A stretch of DNA of 64,000 nt from Caldicoprobacter guelmensis (GCF_016908415.1 NZ_JAFBDW010000005.1:1-64000), one strand, 5' to 3'; shown: positions 8,682 through 18,194, counted from the stretch's first letter. Notes: generated by a model not told the origin, from the sequence alone. Numbers and translations are program-made.

Positions 8682-9557
8682 GTGTACGCTTCCCCGAGGG
8701 TCAGGCGAAGGTATTCGATAAATAAGCGGCGTTTTGTATGTACTATTATCTGTGTGGGTATACTCATTGCTTTGATGATAGGGTTACCATCTTGGATAGA
8801 GCGTATACTCTTTGGCTCTTACTACAGGATATCAGATTTTGCTCCTGAGCATTTGGAGATGTACTTTACCATTGGTGAGGAACAAGGTGTACCGTGGTAT
8901 TATTTAGCCGCTGTAGATAAGGCAGAGGGCGTTGCGATGGGGGACATAACTGCTGAACGAGTGGGACGAATAGCCATACATCTGAGAGGGATAGAGGCTC
9001 CCCAACAGCTTGGACAGTTCCTCGAAGCGTACAGGAGTGACAAGGGGTTTTACAGAAAAGTGCGAGAGGAGCTTGGCAAACTGGAACGCATACGCCGGGT
9101 TTATGAAGAGAAGGTGTTTCCCATAGCTCAGGGTTATGAGTACGATTATAAGGATGGGTTTGGTGAGGCGCGTACTTATGGAGGGGAGCGTACCCACGAA
9201 GGGATTGATATAATGTGCGATAAGGGTGTACCGGTTGTGTCGGTATGCGATGGGGTGGTCGAGAAGAAGGGGTGGCTGGAGCTGGGTGGATGGCGTCTGG
9301 GTATACGGGGCAAGGATGGGATATACTATTATTATGCCCACCTGTCCTGCTATCATGAAGACATATGCCAAGGCAGCAGGGTAAAAAAGGGGCAGGTGAT
9401 AGGCTATGTGGGGGACTCTGGATATGGAGAGGAAGGCACCACGGGAAAATTTGATCCCCATCTTCACTTTGGGATGTATGAAGGGAAGGAAGAGGTGGCG
9501 ATCAATCCCTATCCTTTTTTGAAGGTATGGGAGAAAAACAAGGTGGCTGTGAAGTAG
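8682..9557 (+). CDS. Membrane-anchored M23 family metallopeptidase
   Basis: 291 aa. A basic N-terminus is followed by one membrane segment (about residues 21-43), a helical region resembling the lytic-transglycosylase-like spacer of spore/cell-wall hydrolases, and a C-terminal peptidase M23 (LytM) domain. The zinc motifs are HEGIDIMCD (H-x3-D) and HLHFG (second H-x-H). It would cleave peptidoglycan cross-bridges outside the cell. GTG 8682 is used after SD AAGGGGGAAAGAGG. Flanking genes are amino-acid synthesis genes, so the context gives no specific role. Confidence 0.85.
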   Translation: MYASPRVRRRYSINKRRFVCTIICVGILIALMIGLPSWIERILFGSYYRISDFAPEHLEMYFTIGEEQGVPWYYLAAVDKAEGVAMGDITAERVGRIAIHLRGIEAPQQLGQFLEAYRSDKGFYRKVREELGKLERIRRVYEEKVFPIAQGYEYDYKDGFGEARTYGGERTHEGIDIMCDKGVPVVSVCDGVVEKKGWLELGGWRLGIRGKDGIYYYYAHLSCYHEDICQGSRVKKGQVIGYVGDSGYGEEGTTGKFDPHLHFGMYEGKEEVAINPYPFLKVWEKNKVAVK

Positions 9558-9621
9558 TGTTTAAAATGCTCGTAAGCGTAATGAAAACAGAATTAAAATT
9601 TACAATGGTGGAGGCGATATT

Positions 9622-10206
9622 ATGACAGTTAAAGAGGCCATAAGGGCGCGGAGGACCATCAGAAAGTATAAGCAAGAGAGGATCCCGCTAGAGGTGCTTA
9701 AAGAGCTGGTGGATGGAGCCAGGTTGGCGCCGTCTGCTGCAAACAAGCAGCCATTGGAATACCTCATTGTGGAAGACCCGCCTCTTTTGGAGCCGGTATT
9801 CAGTACGCTGGGGTGGGCAGGGTACCTCAAACCTCATGGAACGCCCAAGGAAGGGGAAAAGCCCACGGCTTATATTGTGGTGCTGATAAACTGTGAATTA
9901 GACAGCGCTTGGGCCAAACACGATGTTGGGGCTGCCGTTGAAAACATACTGCTAGGTGCACAGGAGTATGGCATAGGTTGTTGTTGGATTGGCTCTGTGG
10001 ACAGGGATAGGCTGCGTGAGATATTACAAATCCCGGAGAAATACATCATCGATTGCGTTGTGGCTTTGGGTTACGCTGCTGAAAAATCGGTGGTAGAAGA
10101 CGAACAGGGCTCGATAAAGTATTACAAGGATGAAAACGGTGTGCTGCACGTGCCAAAACGACGGCTGGAAGACATAATGCATGTAAACAGGATAAATAGC
10201 CGGTAA
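9622..10206 (+). CDS. Nitroreductase-family FMN oxidoreductase
   Basis: 194 aa, a full nitroreductase domain. The N-terminal phosphate-binding RRTIRKYK and the ARLAPSAANKQP segment contact FMN; GIGCCWIGSV lies near residue 115. Such proteins reduce nitro compounds, quinones or enones with NAD(P)H. The physiological substrate cannot be told from sequence. SD GGTGGAGG precedes ATG 9622. A 66-bp gap separates it from the upstream peptidase gene. Confidence 0.88.
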   Translation: MTVKEAIRARRTIRKYKQERIPLEVLKELVDGARLAPSAANKQPLEYLIVEDPPLLEPVFSTLGWAGYLKPHGTPKEGEKPTAYIVVLINCELDSAWAKHDVGAAVENILLGAQEYGIGCCWIGSVDRDRLREILQIPEKYIIDCVVALGYAAEKSVVEDEQGSIKYYKDENGVLHVPKRRLEDIMHVNRINSR

Positions 10207-10264
10207 AGAAAATTTGCAGTCGGTTTTTACGGTGAGGAGGGCATCCTTTAAGTCTGTTTTTTGC

Positions 10265-10492
10265 GGCCTTACCAAGATCGCCAGGTAAGCTCGCTTCTTT
10301 TAAGAGTGGGATACGAGGCGCTTTAAGAAGCCTGGTGTGAGCCATGATCGGGTATAGGGTTGGACCGGCCCGAGCTCAAGCCTCCGGAGAGGGGGGTCAC
10401 TGCGCGGCTGCTAGGGAACAATCCCTATATTCGTGTAAGTTCCCCCTTGATAAAAGAGGAAGCTTGTCTTCTTTGGAAGCGTGAGGAAGCTA
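10265..10492 (+). ncRNA. Structured RNA upstream of ilvD, rod-like and 6S-like (unassigned)
   Basis: The 314-bp gap before ilvD is GC-rich and full of complementary segments. A local hairpin (TTACC with GGTAA, 10268-10289) is followed by a long-range closing stem. GCTTC-TTTTA (10293-10302) pairs with TAAAAG-GGAAGC near 10451-10463, and AGAGTGGGA pairs with TTCCCCCTT just inside. The 3' strand of the interior holds a small hairpin TAGGG-aacaat-CCCTA. A rod of about 170 nt with a bubble and a 3'-strand hairpin is the 6S RNA plan. A final hairpin (AGCTT...AAGCT, 10460-10492) sits just before the ilvD SD. There is no T-box core sequence. It could be 6S RNA or an ilvD leader; I cannot decide. Confidence 0.4.
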
Positions 10493-10520
10493 CAAAGGCG
10501 AAAAAGGAGTGTAGTGCGTT

Positions 10521-12179
10521 ATGATAAGTGACAGGGTAAAGAAAGGCGTAGAAAAAGCGCCGCATAGGTCATTGTTTAAAGCCATGGGCTATATCGATGA
10601 AGAGCTAGAGCGGCCTTTGATAGGCGTTGTCAACGCTCACAGTGAGGTGGTGCCAGGGCATCTGCACTTGGATACCATAGCCCAGGCTGTCAAGGATGGG
10701 ATACGCATGGCCGGTGGTACTCCCATAGAATTTCCGGTTATTGGGATATGCGATGGGATAGCCATGAACCACGTGGGCATGAAGTATTCCCTTGCATCCA
10801 GAGAGTTAATAGCCGATAGCATAGAAGCGATGGTGATGGCGCACGGATTCGATGGTCTGGTGCTCATCCCAAACTGTGACAAGATCGTTCCAGGTATGTT
10901 GATGGCTTGTGCTCGTCTCAATATTCCCTCCATTGTGATAAGTGGGGGACCTATGCTGGCTGGCAAAATGGCAGGTAAGGTTTTGGATTTAAATTCGGTA
11001 TTTGAAGGGGTAGGAGCGGTAGCCGCTGGGAAGATGACGCCTGATGAGCTCAAGGAGATAGAGGAATATGCATGTCCGGGTTGCGGTTCATGCTCTGGTA
11101 TGTTTACGGCAAACTCAATGAACTGCTTGGCAGAGGTTTTGGGAATGGCCTTACCGGGCAACGGTACCATTCCGGCGGTGTACGCTGAAAGAGTGCGTTT
11201 GGCCAAAAAGGCGGGTATGAAGATTGTCGAGCTTGTACGGAATAATATACGTCCAAGGGATATTTTGGTGCCTGAGGCTTTTGAAAATGCACTGGCGGTA
11301 GACATGGCACTGGGTTGCTCCACAAATTCGGTGCTTCATCTGACTGCTATAGCTTATGAAGCAGGTGTTCACATTAATTTGGATATCGTAAACAAGATAA
11401 GCGAACGGACGCCCAACCTTTGCAGGCTGAGCCCGGCGGGGCCATATCATGTTGAAGACCTGTACGCAGCCGGTGGGGTTCAGGCTGTTATGAAAGAGCT
11501 CTCTAAAAGAGGACTTTTGCATCTCGAGCTTTTAACCGTTACTGGCAGGACGGTGGGTGAAAACATCGCAGGAGCACAGGTTCTGGATCACGATGTCATA
11601 AGGCCGATTGATAATCCCTATAGCCCCACAGGGGGTATAGCGGTATTAAGGGGTAACCTTGCGCCTGAGGGTGCCGTGGTGAAAAGGTCTGCCGTTGCTC
11701 CCGAGATGATGGTGCACGAGGGGCCGGCCAGGGTTTTTGATTCGGAAGAGGAGGCTTTTGAGGCCATACTGGGTGGCAGGATCAAGAAGGGGGATGTGGT
11801 TGTCATCCGCTATGAGGGGCCAAAGGGTGGTCCTGGCATGAAGGAGATGCTATCGCCTACATCGGCTATTGCGGGCATGGGGCTTGATAAGGACGTGGCT
11901 CTTCTCACCGATGGACGTTTTTCAGGTGCGACACGAGGGGCTTCCATAGGACATATATCTCCCGAGGCCATGGAAGGAGGGCCCATTGCAGTGGTGCAGG
12001 AGGGCGATATCATAAGCATCAACATTCCCGAAGGCAGGTTGGATATAAAGATAAGCGAGCAGGAGCTGAAAGAGCGGCTGGCCAAATGGAAAGCACCTGA
12101 GCCCAAGATAAAACACGGCTACCTGGGAAGATATGCAAGGCTTGTCACGTCGGCCAGCACCGGTGCGGTGTTAAGGTGA
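10521..12179 (+). CDS. ilvD: Dihydroxy-acid dehydratase
   Basis: 552 aa, full IlvD/Edd family length. Fe-S cluster cysteines are visible in NCDKIVPGM (about residue 122) and GCGSCSGMFTANSMNC (about 192-207). It dehydrates the dihydroxy acids made by IlvC to the keto acids for valine, leucine and isoleucine. ATG 10521 follows SD AAAAAGGAGTG. It is separated from the main ilv/leu operon by two unrelated genes and has its own structured leader. A terminator hairpin follows at 12211. Confidence 0.97.
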   Translation: MISDRVKKGVEKAPHRSLFKAMGYIDEELERPLIGVVNAHSEVVPGHLHLDTIAQAVKDGIRMAGGTPIEFPVIGICDGIAMNHVGMKYSLASRELIADSIEAMVMAHGFDGLVLIPNCDKIVPGMLMACARLNIPSIVISGGPMLAGKMAGKVLDLNSVFEGVGAVAAGKMTPDELKEIEEYACPGCGSCSGMFTANSMNCLAEVLGMALPGNGTIPAVYAERVRLAKKAGMKIVELVRNNIRPRDILVPEAFENALAVDMALGCSTNSVLHLTAIAYEAGVHINLDIVNKISERTPNLCRLSPAGPYHVEDLYAAGGVQAVMKELSKRGLLHLELLTVTGRTVGENIAGAQVLDHDVIRPIDNPYSPTGGIAVLRGNLAPEGAVVKRSAVAPEMMVHEGPARVFDSEEEAFEAILGGRIKKGDVVVIRYEGPKGGPGMKEMLSPTSAIAGMGLDKDVALLTDGRFSGATRGASIGHISPEAMEGGPIAVVQEGDIISINIPEGRLDIKISEQELKERLAKWKAPEPKIKHGYLGRYARLVTSASTGAVLR

Positions 12180-12210
12180 TAGTATAAAGCTCCATTTCAT
12201 GCATGTTTTT

Positions 12211-12250
12211 TAGGCAATCGGCTACATGATAGTGAAAAGCTGGTTGCCTA
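12211..12250 (+). terminator. Probable terminator after ilvD
   Basis: TAGGCAA (12211-12217) pairs with TTGCCTA (12244-12250), with additional imperfect GC pairs inside, and is followed by a T-rich stretch. The loop is long, so it is moderate rather than strong. The remaining AT-rich sequence up to 12470 shows nothing else. Confidence 0.55.
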
Positions 12251-12477
12251 TTTAATTTATTTTGGTGAAATATAGAAGCAATCTTGAATAATTATAAATA
12301 TATTGTTTGCACTCGGGCTGATTAATTTTGCAAATGAATAATTAAAAATTATAAGTACAGCTGGTTATTTATAAATTTAGTTGTATTATTATACACAATA
12401 TGTTATTTAAATATCTGGCCAAAATGCCTTAAATACTAATTTAGCCGGCTTTCATGAAATTACCTGTTTAAAAATAG

Positions 12478-12506
12478 TTGTTATATCAAGCAAAAAATGA
12501 TATAAT
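12478..12506 (+). promoter_or_regulatory. Promoter of the opp operon
   Basis: -35 TTGTTA (12478-12483) and a perfect -10 TATAAT (12501-12506) have a 17-bp spacer, about 75 bp upstream of oppB. No operator repeat was seen around it. Confidence 0.7.
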
Positions 12507-12581
12507 AAACAAAGTCATGTATAATTAATTAAGTAAATTTAAGAAGTGAAATAAAAGAGGAGATGTCAGGGAGGAAAGCCG

Positions 12582-13520
12582 ATGGGTAGGTACATTATTC
12601 ACAGGTTGATTTCTATGGCGCTTACGCTTTTTTTTATAATAACTATTACCTTTTTATTAATGCATGCTATACCAGGCGGTCCATTTACACGGGAAAAACC
12701 TCTTCCTGAAGCTATTATTAAAGCCCTTAATGAGAAGTATCATCTTGATGACCCAATATGGAAACAGTATTTGGATTATTGGAAAGATATATTGCGGGGG
12801 GATCTGGGACCATCGTTTCAGCTAGCCAACTATACGGTTAATGATCTAATTGCAAGGGGATTTCCGATTACGGCTAAACTAGGCATAGTATCGATTATAT
12901 TCACAGTGCTCATTGGAGTACCCATGGGAGTTATTTCAGCGCTTCGCCAGGGGAAGTGGGAAGATTATACTACGATGTTTATTGCTACTTTAGGAGTTAC
13001 TATACCCAGTTTTGTGTTGGCTACTATACTTATATACCTCTTTGGAGTGGTATTTAAGATTTTTCCGGTAAGTAGTGGCAGCTTGACAAAGCCCATTCAA
13101 TATGTGTTGCCTGTCATTGCCCTTTCGGGCTATTCGCTGTCTTTTATCGCTAGATTGATGAGGTCCAGCATGTTGGATGTTATAAGGCAGGACTATATAA
13201 GGACAGCACGGGCTAAAGGTTTGAGCGAACTGAAAGTGATATACAAACACGCTTTGAAAAATGCGATAATTCCAGTTATTACTTATTTAGGGCCGTTGGC
13301 GGCAGGGCTTTTGACGGGAAGCTTTGTTATAGAAAGGCTGTTTTCTATACCTGGTATGGGAGAGTATTTTGTAAAGAGCGTTGGAAACCGTGACTACACC
13401 ATGATTATGGGGTCTACTATATTTTATAGCGTTATATTAGTGGTTATGAATTTCATTGTAGACATTATCTATGTCATAATTGATCCTAGAATTAAGTTGA
13501 CAAGCACGAAGGAGGGATAA
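12582..13520 (+). CDS. oppB: Peptide ABC transporter permease, OppB/DppB type
   Basis: 312 aa with six predicted membrane segments. It carries the BPD_transp_1 domain and the EAA-like loop (YIRTARAKGLSELKVIYKHALKNA near residue 205) that docks on the ATPases. It forms half of the membrane channel of an oligopeptide importer. ATG 12582 has SD GGGAGGAAA. It is first in the oppBCDFA order, 7 bp before oppC. Confidence 0.93.
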   Translation: MGRYIIHRLISMALTLFFIITITFLLMHAIPGGPFTREKPLPEAIIKALNEKYHLDDPIWKQYLDYWKDILRGDLGPSFQLANYTVNDLIARGFPITAKLGIVSIIFTVLIGVPMGVISALRQGKWEDYTTMFIATLGVTIPSFVLATILIYLFGVVFKIFPVSSGSLTKPIQYVLPVIALSGYSLSFIARLMRSSMLDVIRQDYIRTARAKGLSELKVIYKHALKNAIIPVITYLGPLAAGLLTGSFVIERLFSIPGMGEYFVKSVGNRDYTMIMGSTIFYSVILVVMNFIVDIIYVIIDPRIKLTSTKEG

Positions 13521-13527
13521 TATAAGC

Positions 13528-14505
13528 ATGCAGGCGCTGATAGATCCGTCGTTATTTAAGCCCATTGAAGTGGAAACAGATATTGTCGACGAAATAGTGC
13601 GGCCCAGCCTCACGTACTGGCAGGATGCCTGGCGACGTTTTAAAAAGAATAAACCGGCGATGATTGGATTGATAACCATTGCAATAATAATATTATCCGC
13701 GATTTTTATTCCTATATTTTGGCCTTATGGTTATGCTGACCAAATACGCGGCCACGAAAGTCAGGCTCCTTCTTGGCAGCATCCGTTTGGGACTGATAGC
13801 TTAGGTAGAGACTTGTTTATTCGTGTGATGTATGGCGCGCGGATATCCCTCAGTATAGGTTTGGTTGCCAGCCTTATAAATCTTACGATAGGGGTATTGT
13901 ATGGGGGCATATCAGGATACATTGGGGGCCGTGTGGATAATGTCATGATGCGAATAGTCGATATATTGTACAGTGTGCCTTTGTTGTTGTATGTTATATT
14001 GTTTCAAGTTGTACTGGAAAAGCCGATTGAACAGGCTTTTGAAACGACGTTTTTGAGAATATTTAAGGGCGTAGGCTCTGACCTCATACTTATATATATT
14101 GTGTTGGGACTGGTTTACTGGGTGGATATGGCCCGAATAGTGCGTGGTCAGGTTTTAAGCCTCAAGAATCAGGAATTTGTTTTGGCTGCCAAAGCCCAAG
14201 GTGCCAGCGCTTGGCGCATCATACGTAAACACCTCATTCCCAACGCTATTGGTCCTATTATTGTCACTGTGACTCTTGCTATACCTTCAGCGATTTTTAC
14301 TGAAGCCTTTTTAAGTTTTATTGGAATAGGCGTAAGTGCGCCTATGGCTAGTTTGGGTACTCTTGCAAGTGATGCTTATAGAGGCTTCAGAAGCTATCCA
14401 TACTTGCTCTTTTTCCCTGCGGCTTTTATATGCCTCACAATGATAGCTTTTAACTTAATAGGGGATGGATTGAGAGACGCGCTTGATCCCCACATGAGAA
14501 AGTAG
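13528..14505 (+). CDS. oppC: Peptide ABC transporter permease, OppC/DppC type
   Basis: 325 aa. An N-terminal OppC_N segment (SYWQDAWRRFKKNKPAMIG) is followed by BPD_transp_1 with five to six membrane spans. The ATPase-docking loop is around residue 225 (FVLAAKAQGASAWRIIRKHL). It pairs with OppB. ATG 13528 follows SD GAAGGAGGG, which lies at the end of oppB. Six bases separate it from the ATPase gene oppD. Confidence 0.93.
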   Translation: MQALIDPSLFKPIEVETDIVDEIVRPSLTYWQDAWRRFKKNKPAMIGLITIAIIILSAIFIPIFWPYGYADQIRGHESQAPSWQHPFGTDSLGRDLFIRVMYGARISLSIGLVASLINLTIGVLYGGISGYIGGRVDNVMMRIVDILYSVPLLLYVILFQVVLEKPIEQAFETTFLRIFKGVGSDLILIYIVLGLVYWVDMARIVRGQVLSLKNQEFVLAAKAQGASAWRIIRKHLIPNAIGPIIVTVTLAIPSAIFTEAFLSFIGIGVSAPMASLGTLASDAYRGFRSYPYLLFFPAAFICLTMIAFNLIGDGLRDALDPHMRK

Positions 14506-14513
14506 GTGATGAT

Positions 14514-15530
14514 GTGGAAAAGGTCCTAGAAGTTAGAGATTTGCATACTTCATTTTTTACTCATGTTGGCGAAGTAAAGGCTGTCAGGGGTGTAAATATT
14601 GATATATATAAAGGAGAAGCTATAGGGATAGTGGGAGAATCTGGTTGTGGTAAAAGCGTTACCTCCCTCTCTGTAATGCGCCTCGTTCCTTTCCCAGGAA
14701 AAATAATTAAGGGAGAAATATATTTTAACGGTGAGGACCTGCTCAAGAAAAGCGAAAAAGAAATGCAAAAGATTCGAGGGAATAGAATTTCTATGGTGTT
14801 TCAGGACCCTATGACTTCGTTAAACCCTGTATACACCATAGGGGATCAGCTGATAGAACCGCTCAGGGTTCACAAAAAAATGAGCTTTAAGGCTGCACGT
14901 GAGCAGGCGATTGAACTTCTTAAGGCAGTAGGTATACCTGACCCTGAGAGGCGGCTTAACCAGTATCCTCACGAGTTTAGCGGCGGCATGCGCCAGAGGG
15001 TAATGATTGCAATGGCTTTGAGCTGTCAGCCAGAGCTCATGATTGCGGATGAACCTACCACGGCTTTGGACGTTACCATACAGGCTCAGATACTCGAGCT
15101 TTTAAAACGGCTCAAGGCGGATTACAATATGTCGATAATGCTCATAACCCATGACCTGGGGATTGTGGCTGACCTTTGTAGTAGGATAATAGTGATGTAT
15201 GCTGGCATTATCGTAGAAGAGGGTACTACAAGAGAGATATTTTATAGCCCAAAACATCCTTACACATGGGGGCTTTTGAGGTCTGTTCCTCGGATTAACA
15301 TGCTGTCCAAACAGCGATTGGTTCCAATTGAGGGTCAACCCCCTGATTTATTGAAACCGCCGAAGGGATGTCCGTTTATGCCTCGATGCCGTTATGCGAT
15401 GGAGGTATGTAAAGAATATAGCCCTAAGCTGTATTCGGTTTCGGAGACGCATAAAGCAGCGTGCTGGTTGCTCGACCCCCGAGCTCCTACTGTCGTCAGA
15501 TGGGATAAGGAAGAGGTGAGCTTTAAGTGA
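14514..15530 (+). CDS. oppD: Peptide ABC transporter ATP-binding protein OppD
   Basis: 338 aa. Walker A GESGCGKS, Q-loop VFQDPMTSLNP, signature FSGGMRQR, Walker B LMIADEPT and H-loop THDLG are all intact. The C-terminal oligo_HPY domain carries cysteines (CPFMPRC...C...C) of the type that bind an Fe-S cluster in OppD/OppF. GTG 14514 is the start. It overlaps oppF by 4 bp (GTGA). Confidence 0.94.
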   Translation: MEKVLEVRDLHTSFFTHVGEVKAVRGVNIDIYKGEAIGIVGESGCGKSVTSLSVMRLVPFPGKIIKGEIYFNGEDLLKKSEKEMQKIRGNRISMVFQDPMTSLNPVYTIGDQLIEPLRVHKKMSFKAAREQAIELLKAVGIPDPERRLNQYPHEFSGGMRQRVMIAMALSCQPELMIADEPTTALDVTIQAQILELLKRLKADYNMSIMLITHDLGIVADLCSRIIVMYAGIIVEEGTTREIFYSPKHPYTWGLLRSVPRINMLSKQRLVPIEGQPPDLLKPPKGCPFMPRCRYAMEVCKEYSPKLYSVSETHKAACWLLDPRAPTVVRWDKEEVSFK

Positions 15531-16510
15531 GCAGTTTTAAAGAGGTATTGATTGAAGTAAGAGATCTGAAGAAATATTTTCCCGTCAGAGGATCGCTCAT
15601 AGGAGGCAAAAAACAGGTTCTTAAGGCGGTGGATGGGGTTACTTTTAGCATATACAAGGGTGAGACTCTAGGCTTGGTAGGGGAAAGTGGATGCGGTAAG
15701 ACGACAGTTGGCCGTACGATACTCAAGCTTTATTCTCCTACCGATGGGCGCATTATATTCAATGGCAATGATATAACTGATTTGAACGATAGGCAGATGC
15801 GCCCGTATAGGAAGAAAATGCAGATTATATTTCAAGACCCCTATGCTTCTCTTAATCCCAGGATGACGGTAGGCGATATAATAGCTGAATCCATTGATAT
15901 TCACAACATTGCCAAGGGAGAAGAGAGAAAAGCCATTATATACGACCTTTTAAGTAAAGTTGGCTTAAGCAAAGAACACGCCAACCGTTATCCACATGAG
16001 TTTAGCGGAGGACAGAGACAAAGGATAGGTATAGCCAGGGCGTTGGCAGTCAATCCTGAATTTATAGTGTGTGATGAGCCCATATCCGCTTTAGATGTTT
16101 CCATACAGGCTCAAATAGTAAACCTGCTGGAGGATTTACAGGATGAATTAGGCCTCACATACCTGTTTATCGCCCACGATTTGTCCATGGTGAAGCATAT
16201 TTCTGATCGCGTAGGGGTAATGTATCTTGGAAAGCTGGTCGAGCTAGCTCCTAGTGATGAATTGTACGATAGGCCGCTTCATCCCTATACGCGGGCTCTG
16301 CTTTCGGCTATACCTGTACCTGACCCTGATGCTGCACAACAGCGTAAGCGCATAATTTTGGAAGGAGACGTTCCCACGCCCATTAATCCTCCCTCTGGCT
16401 GTCGTTTTAGGACACGATGCCCCATTGCACGCAAAATGTGTGCAGAGGAAGAGCCTGTAATGAAAGATTACGGGGGAGGACATATGGTGGCCTGCCATTT
16501 TGTAGAATAA
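15527..16510 (+). CDS. oppF: Peptide ABC transporter ATP-binding protein OppF
   Basis: 327 aa. Walker A GESGCGKT, signature FSGGQRQR, Walker B FIVCDEPI and H-loop AHDLS are present, followed by an oligo_HPY tail with CRFRTRCPIARKMC. It heterodimerises with OppD to power peptide uptake. The GTG start overlaps the oppD stop, so translation is coupled. Confidence 0.94.
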   Translation: MSSFKEVLIEVRDLKKYFPVRGSLIGGKKQVLKAVDGVTFSIYKGETLGLVGESGCGKTTVGRTILKLYSPTDGRIIFNGNDITDLNDRQMRPYRKKMQIIFQDPYASLNPRMTVGDIIAESIDIHNIAKGEERKAIIYDLLSKVGLSKEHANRYPHEFSGGQRQRIGIARALAVNPEFIVCDEPISALDVSIQAQIVNLLEDLQDELGLTYLFIAHDLSMVKHISDRVGVMYLGKLVELAPSDELYDRPLHPYTRALLSAIPVPDPDAAQQRKRIILEGDVPTPINPPSGCRFRTRCPIARKMCAEEEPVMKDYGGGHMVACHFVE

Positions 16511-16530
16511 AGATACAAAAAAGGAAAGGT

Positions 16531-16552
16531 TTAAAAGCCCTTGTGGCTTTAT
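16531..16552 (+). promoter_or_regulatory. Intercistronic hairpin between oppF and oppA
   Basis: AAAGCC (16534-16539) and GGCTTT (16545-16550) form a short stem with a 5-base loop, followed by an AT-rich but not pure-T stretch. It lies just before the oppA SD. Such hairpins often protect or attenuate message so that the binding protein is made in excess. That role is inferred. Confidence 0.35.
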
Positions 16553-16574
16553 ATATAAAAAAGGAGGTAAGAGT

Positions 16575-18179
16575 ATGATAAAGAGATTAAGTGTATTATT
16601 GATGTGTGTGTTCTTAGTTTCTGCACTATTTACGGCTTGTTCATCGAGTGATTCTGACAGCAAGCCTATTGTCTACAACATGGGAGCCAATCCCAAGACT
16701 CTAGATCCTCAGCTCAATAATGCAGTTGAGGCAGGGAGTGTAATTGTGCATTGCTTTGAAGGGCTGACGCGCAAAGACCAGAATGGGCAGATTCAGCCGG
16801 GTATTGCAAAAGAATGGAAAATGAATGAAGATGGGACAAAATTCACGTTTTATCTGCGCGATGCTAAGTGGTCAGATGGTCAACCTGTGACGGCTCATGA
16901 CTTTGTGTATGCCTGGAGGAGGGCTGTTGATCCAAATACGGGGGCTGAATACGCTTATCAGCTTTGGTATGTAAAGAATGGCCAGGCTATTACTGAAGGG
17001 AAAATGAGCCCTGAAGAGCTGGGGGTGAAAGCTGTTGATGATAAGACGCTGGAGGTTGAACTTGAAGCCCCATGCTCTTATTTCCTCCAATTGACTGCAT
17101 TTCCTACTTTATTCCCTGTAAGGAAGGACATCATTGAAAAATACGGCGAGGGTTGGGCTAATAACCCAGACACCTACATTACAAATGGTCCCATGGTTCT
17201 TGCAGAGTATTCGCTCAACGATAAGATTGTTTTAAAAAAGAGCGATACTTATTGGAACAAAGATGCTATAAAGGCTAAAGAGCTTGTATTTACGATGATA
17301 GACGACCCGGCTTCTGAGCTTTCGGCTTTTGAAGCAGGGGAGATTGATTTTGCTGACGCCGTTCCAGCTGAGGAAATTCCTCGGTTGAAAGAGGAAGGGA
17401 AGGTTACCATTAAACCATCTCTAGGAACTTACTTCTTCTGCCTCAACGTGGAGAAGCCTCCTCTAAATGATGTCAGAGTGAGAAAGGCCTTAGCGCTTGC
17501 CATTGATAGGCAGTACATTATCGATAATGCAGCCAAGAATTTTGCGCTTCCTGCCTATGCATGGGTGCCGCCAGGAATGCCTGATGCCAAAGAAGGCTCT
17601 GATTTTAGAAAAGTTGGAGGAAATTATATAAGCGAGGATTATCAGAAGAATGTTGAAGAGGCGCGCAAGCTTTTGGCCGAGGCAGGATATCCCAATGGTC
17701 AAGGGTTCCCTGAGTTGACGTTATTGTACAATTCGGAAGGTGGTCATAAGGCCATTGCTGAGGCTGTGCAAGAGATGTGGAAGAAAAATCTGGGTATAAA
17801 TATAAAACTGGATAGCCAAGAGTGGGCGGTATTCCAGGAGACCCGTACACAGGGCAATTATGAGATTGCACGCCATGGATGGTTGGGTGACTATGTTGAT
17901 CCAATGACCATGCTTGATATGTGGCATAGCAAGAGCGGTCAAAATGATGCTCGATGGAAGAACAGCGAATACGATCGCCTCATTGAATTGGCCAAGAGGT
18001 CAGGGGATCAGAAGGAAAGAATGGAAGCCATGCATAAGGCTGAGGAGATTTTGATGAAAGAAATGCCGATAATTCCTGTGTACTATTATACGGATGTATA
18101 CTTAATAAATCCCAAAATAAAGGGGTTCTACTATGACCCGTTAGGGTTCAAGGTATTCCTGTATGCGACTAAAGAATAA
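16575..18179 (+). CDS. oppA: Oligopeptide-binding lipoprotein OppA
   Basis: 534 aa, SBP_bac_5 family. The signal peptide ends in the lipobox LFTAC, so Cys about 22 is lipidated and the protein sits on the outer face of the membrane. The family motif GANPKTLDPQLNNAVE and the C-terminal IPVYYYTDVYLINPKIKG segment are clear. It captures peptides for OppBCDF. SD AAGGAGG precedes ATG 16575. A strong terminator follows. Confidence 0.95.
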   Translation: MIKRLSVLLMCVFLVSALFTACSSSDSDSKPIVYNMGANPKTLDPQLNNAVEAGSVIVHCFEGLTRKDQNGQIQPGIAKEWKMNEDGTKFTFYLRDAKWSDGQPVTAHDFVYAWRRAVDPNTGAEYAYQLWYVKNGQAITEGKMSPEELGVKAVDDKTLEVELEAPCSYFLQLTAFPTLFPVRKDIIEKYGEGWANNPDTYITNGPMVLAEYSLNDKIVLKKSDTYWNKDAIKAKELVFTMIDDPASELSAFEAGEIDFADAVPAEEIPRLKEEGKVTIKPSLGTYFFCLNVEKPPLNDVRVRKALALAIDRQYIIDNAAKNFALPAYAWVPPGMPDAKEGSDFRKVGGNYISEDYQKNVEEARKLLAEAGYPNGQGFPELTLLYNSEGGHKAIAEAVQEMWKKNLGINIKLDSQEWAVFQETRTQGNYEIARHGWLGDYVDPMTMLDMWHSKSGQNDARWKNSEYDRLIELAKRSGDQKERMEAMHKAEEILMKEMPIIPVYYYTDVYLINPKIKGFYYDPLGFKVFLYATKE

Positions 18180-18194
18180 CTGGAAAAAACAAGA

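Noticed and set aside
10300..10400. T-box-like GGTGTGAGCC and CGAGCTC before ilvD
   Set aside because: The antiterminator core AGGGTGGNACC is absent and no terminator with a T-run follows, so I did not call a T-box.
10380..10450. Possible ykkC-class (ppGpp) riboswitch, since such elements regulate branched-chain genes
   Set aside because: The conserved CTAGGGTTCCG and GGTCCGAGAG blocks are not present.
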